From NCBI GenBank assembly GCA_005791325.1, contig SXXA01000104.1, positions 1 to 6,982 on the forward strand: a stretch of DNA of 6,982 nucleotides, in the 5' to 3' direction. The position numbers and the translations under genes were made by a program. The DNA comes from Actinomycetota bacterium. GTDB lineage: Bacteria; Margulisbacteria; Marinamargulisbacteria; SXXA01. Numbering within the stretch: position 1 is the first letter of the stretch; every line of letters starts with the position of its first letter. The notes under the pieces are model-generated. The model saw only the letters and a program-made list of their open reading frames with translations. It searched no databases and was not told the DNA's origin. Below, piece after piece: positions 6,411 to 6,982 of this stretch.

Positions 6411-6982
6411 GGGCATAACCCCAATAAATACCGCCCATACTCCGAAGACCTCATGGTTTGGGCAATGGATTGTAAGTCTGATGCCGTAATATAGCCCTTG
6501 GCATACGCAATTTCTTCTGGGCACGCGATTTTTAAATTTTGCCGTTTTTCAATGGTTGAAACAAACATTCCAGCCTCTAACAACGCATCGTGAGTACCCG
6601 TATCCAGCCAAGCAAACCCTCGCCCCAAAGGCTGAACCCGCAACATGCCCTCCTGCATATACAATCGATTTAAATCGGTGATCTCGAGTTCGCCTCGCGC
6701 CGACGGTACAAGCCGTGACGCCTTTTCAACCACACTATGATCATAAAAATATAGCCCTGTAACCGCAAAATTTGATTTGGGATGACGGGGTTTTTCTTCA
6801 ATGGATACAACGGTTTGATTGTCACCAAATTCAACCACACCAAATCGTTGGGGATCTGACACATAATACGCAAACACCGTGGCGCCGCTGGTGTAGTCAG
6901 CAGCTTCTTGCAACAACCCAGATAACCCACGACCATAAAAAATATTGTCCCCTAAAATAAGTGCCACCGATTCCCCAGCAAT
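6407..6982 (-). CDS. rmlA: Glucose-1-phosphate thymidylyltransferase (C-terminal part, cut by the window edge)
   Basis: Makes dTDP-glucose from dTTP and glucose 1-phosphate, feeding RmlB. The last 191 residues of a family that is about 290 long are present; about 100 N-terminal residues with the nucleotide-binding glycine-rich motif lie beyond the right edge. The fragment begins IAGESVALILGDNIFYG, where Asp12 matches the metal-binding Asp of LGDNI. It continues with DPQRFGVVEF, IEEKPRHPKSNFAVTGLYFYD (62-81), GELEITDLN (97-105) and GFAWLDTGTHDALLEAG (123-139, second metal Asp in WLDTGT). The tail CPEEIAYAKGYI and YGRYLL is typical of RmlA and unlike GalU. The frame is open through 6982. The stop TGA at 6409-6407 overlaps the rmlB ATG. 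rmlC and rmlD are not in the window and may lie upstream. Confidence 0.95.
   Translation of the reverse strand: MAGESVALILGDNIFYGRGLSGLLQEAADYTSGATVFAYYVSDPQRFGVVEFGDNQTVVSIEEKPRHPKSNFAVTGLYFYDHSVVEKASRLVPSARGELEITDLNRLYMQEGMLRVQPLGRGFAWLDTGTHDALLEAGMFVSTIEKRQNLKIACPEEIAYAKGYITASDLQSIAQTMRSSEYGRYLLGLCP

Noticed and set aside
6411..6524. Longer rmlB starting at 6524
   Set aside because: The extension lies inside rmlA and precedes the conserved MILITGGAGFIG N-terminus.
1..6982. CRISPR arrays, insertion sequences, tRNA or rRNA genes
   Set aside because: No regular repeats, transposase motifs or RNA-gene signatures were seen; nearly all of the window is accounted for by coding sequence.

Overview
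The window is a compact, almost wholly coding stretch of a bacterial chromosome with six housekeeping or envelope genes and one restriction-modification gene entering from the left edge. The organism cannot be named from the sequence. Base composition is intermediate. The pdxJ-type vitamin B6 route is not the one actinobacteria normally use, while the CBS-less GuaB3-type IMP dehydrogenase is best known from cyanobacteria and actinobacteria. With dTDP-sugar genes as well, a bacterium of a cyanobacteria-related or other less-studied lineage is a reasonable guess, but only an inference.

Layout, left to right. (1) 1-589, minus: N-terminal 196 residues of a type I restriction-modification methyltransferase subunit (hsdM), running off the left edge and starting 30 bp after the guaA stop. 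(2) 620-2158, minus: guaA, GMP synthase, with a GTG start inside the guaB stop (GTGA). (3) 2155-3321, minus: a GuaB3-type IMP dehydrogenase. Together these two encode the two steps IMP to XMP to GMP. (4) 3322-3399: a 78-bp divergent spacer with a 21-bp imperfect palindrome. (5) 3400-4707, plus: bioA, the PLP-dependent aminotransferase of biotin synthesis. (6) 4708-5418, minus: pdxJ, convergent with bioA with no base between the two stop codons. (7) 5415-6410, minus: rmlB, and (8) 6407-6982, minus: the C-terminal two thirds of rmlA, running off the right edge.

The minus-strand genes form two tightly packed groups: rmlA-rmlB-pdxJ, joined by two ATGA overlaps, and guaB3-guaA, joined by a GTGA overlap, with hsdM close behind. 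RmlA and RmlB make dTDP-glucose and then dTDP-4-keto-6-deoxyglucose, precursors of rhamnose and other deoxysugars of surface polysaccharides. PdxJ makes pyridoxine phosphate, the precursor of the PLP cofactor that BioA uses. That link is biochemical and need not mean shared regulation.

Nothing here is clearly an undescribed system. The points most worth a second look are the guaA/hsdM junction (guaA 3' ends are known integration sites, and hsdM has different arginine codon use), the GuaB3-GuaA coupling, and the coupling of pdxJ to dTDP-sugar genes.
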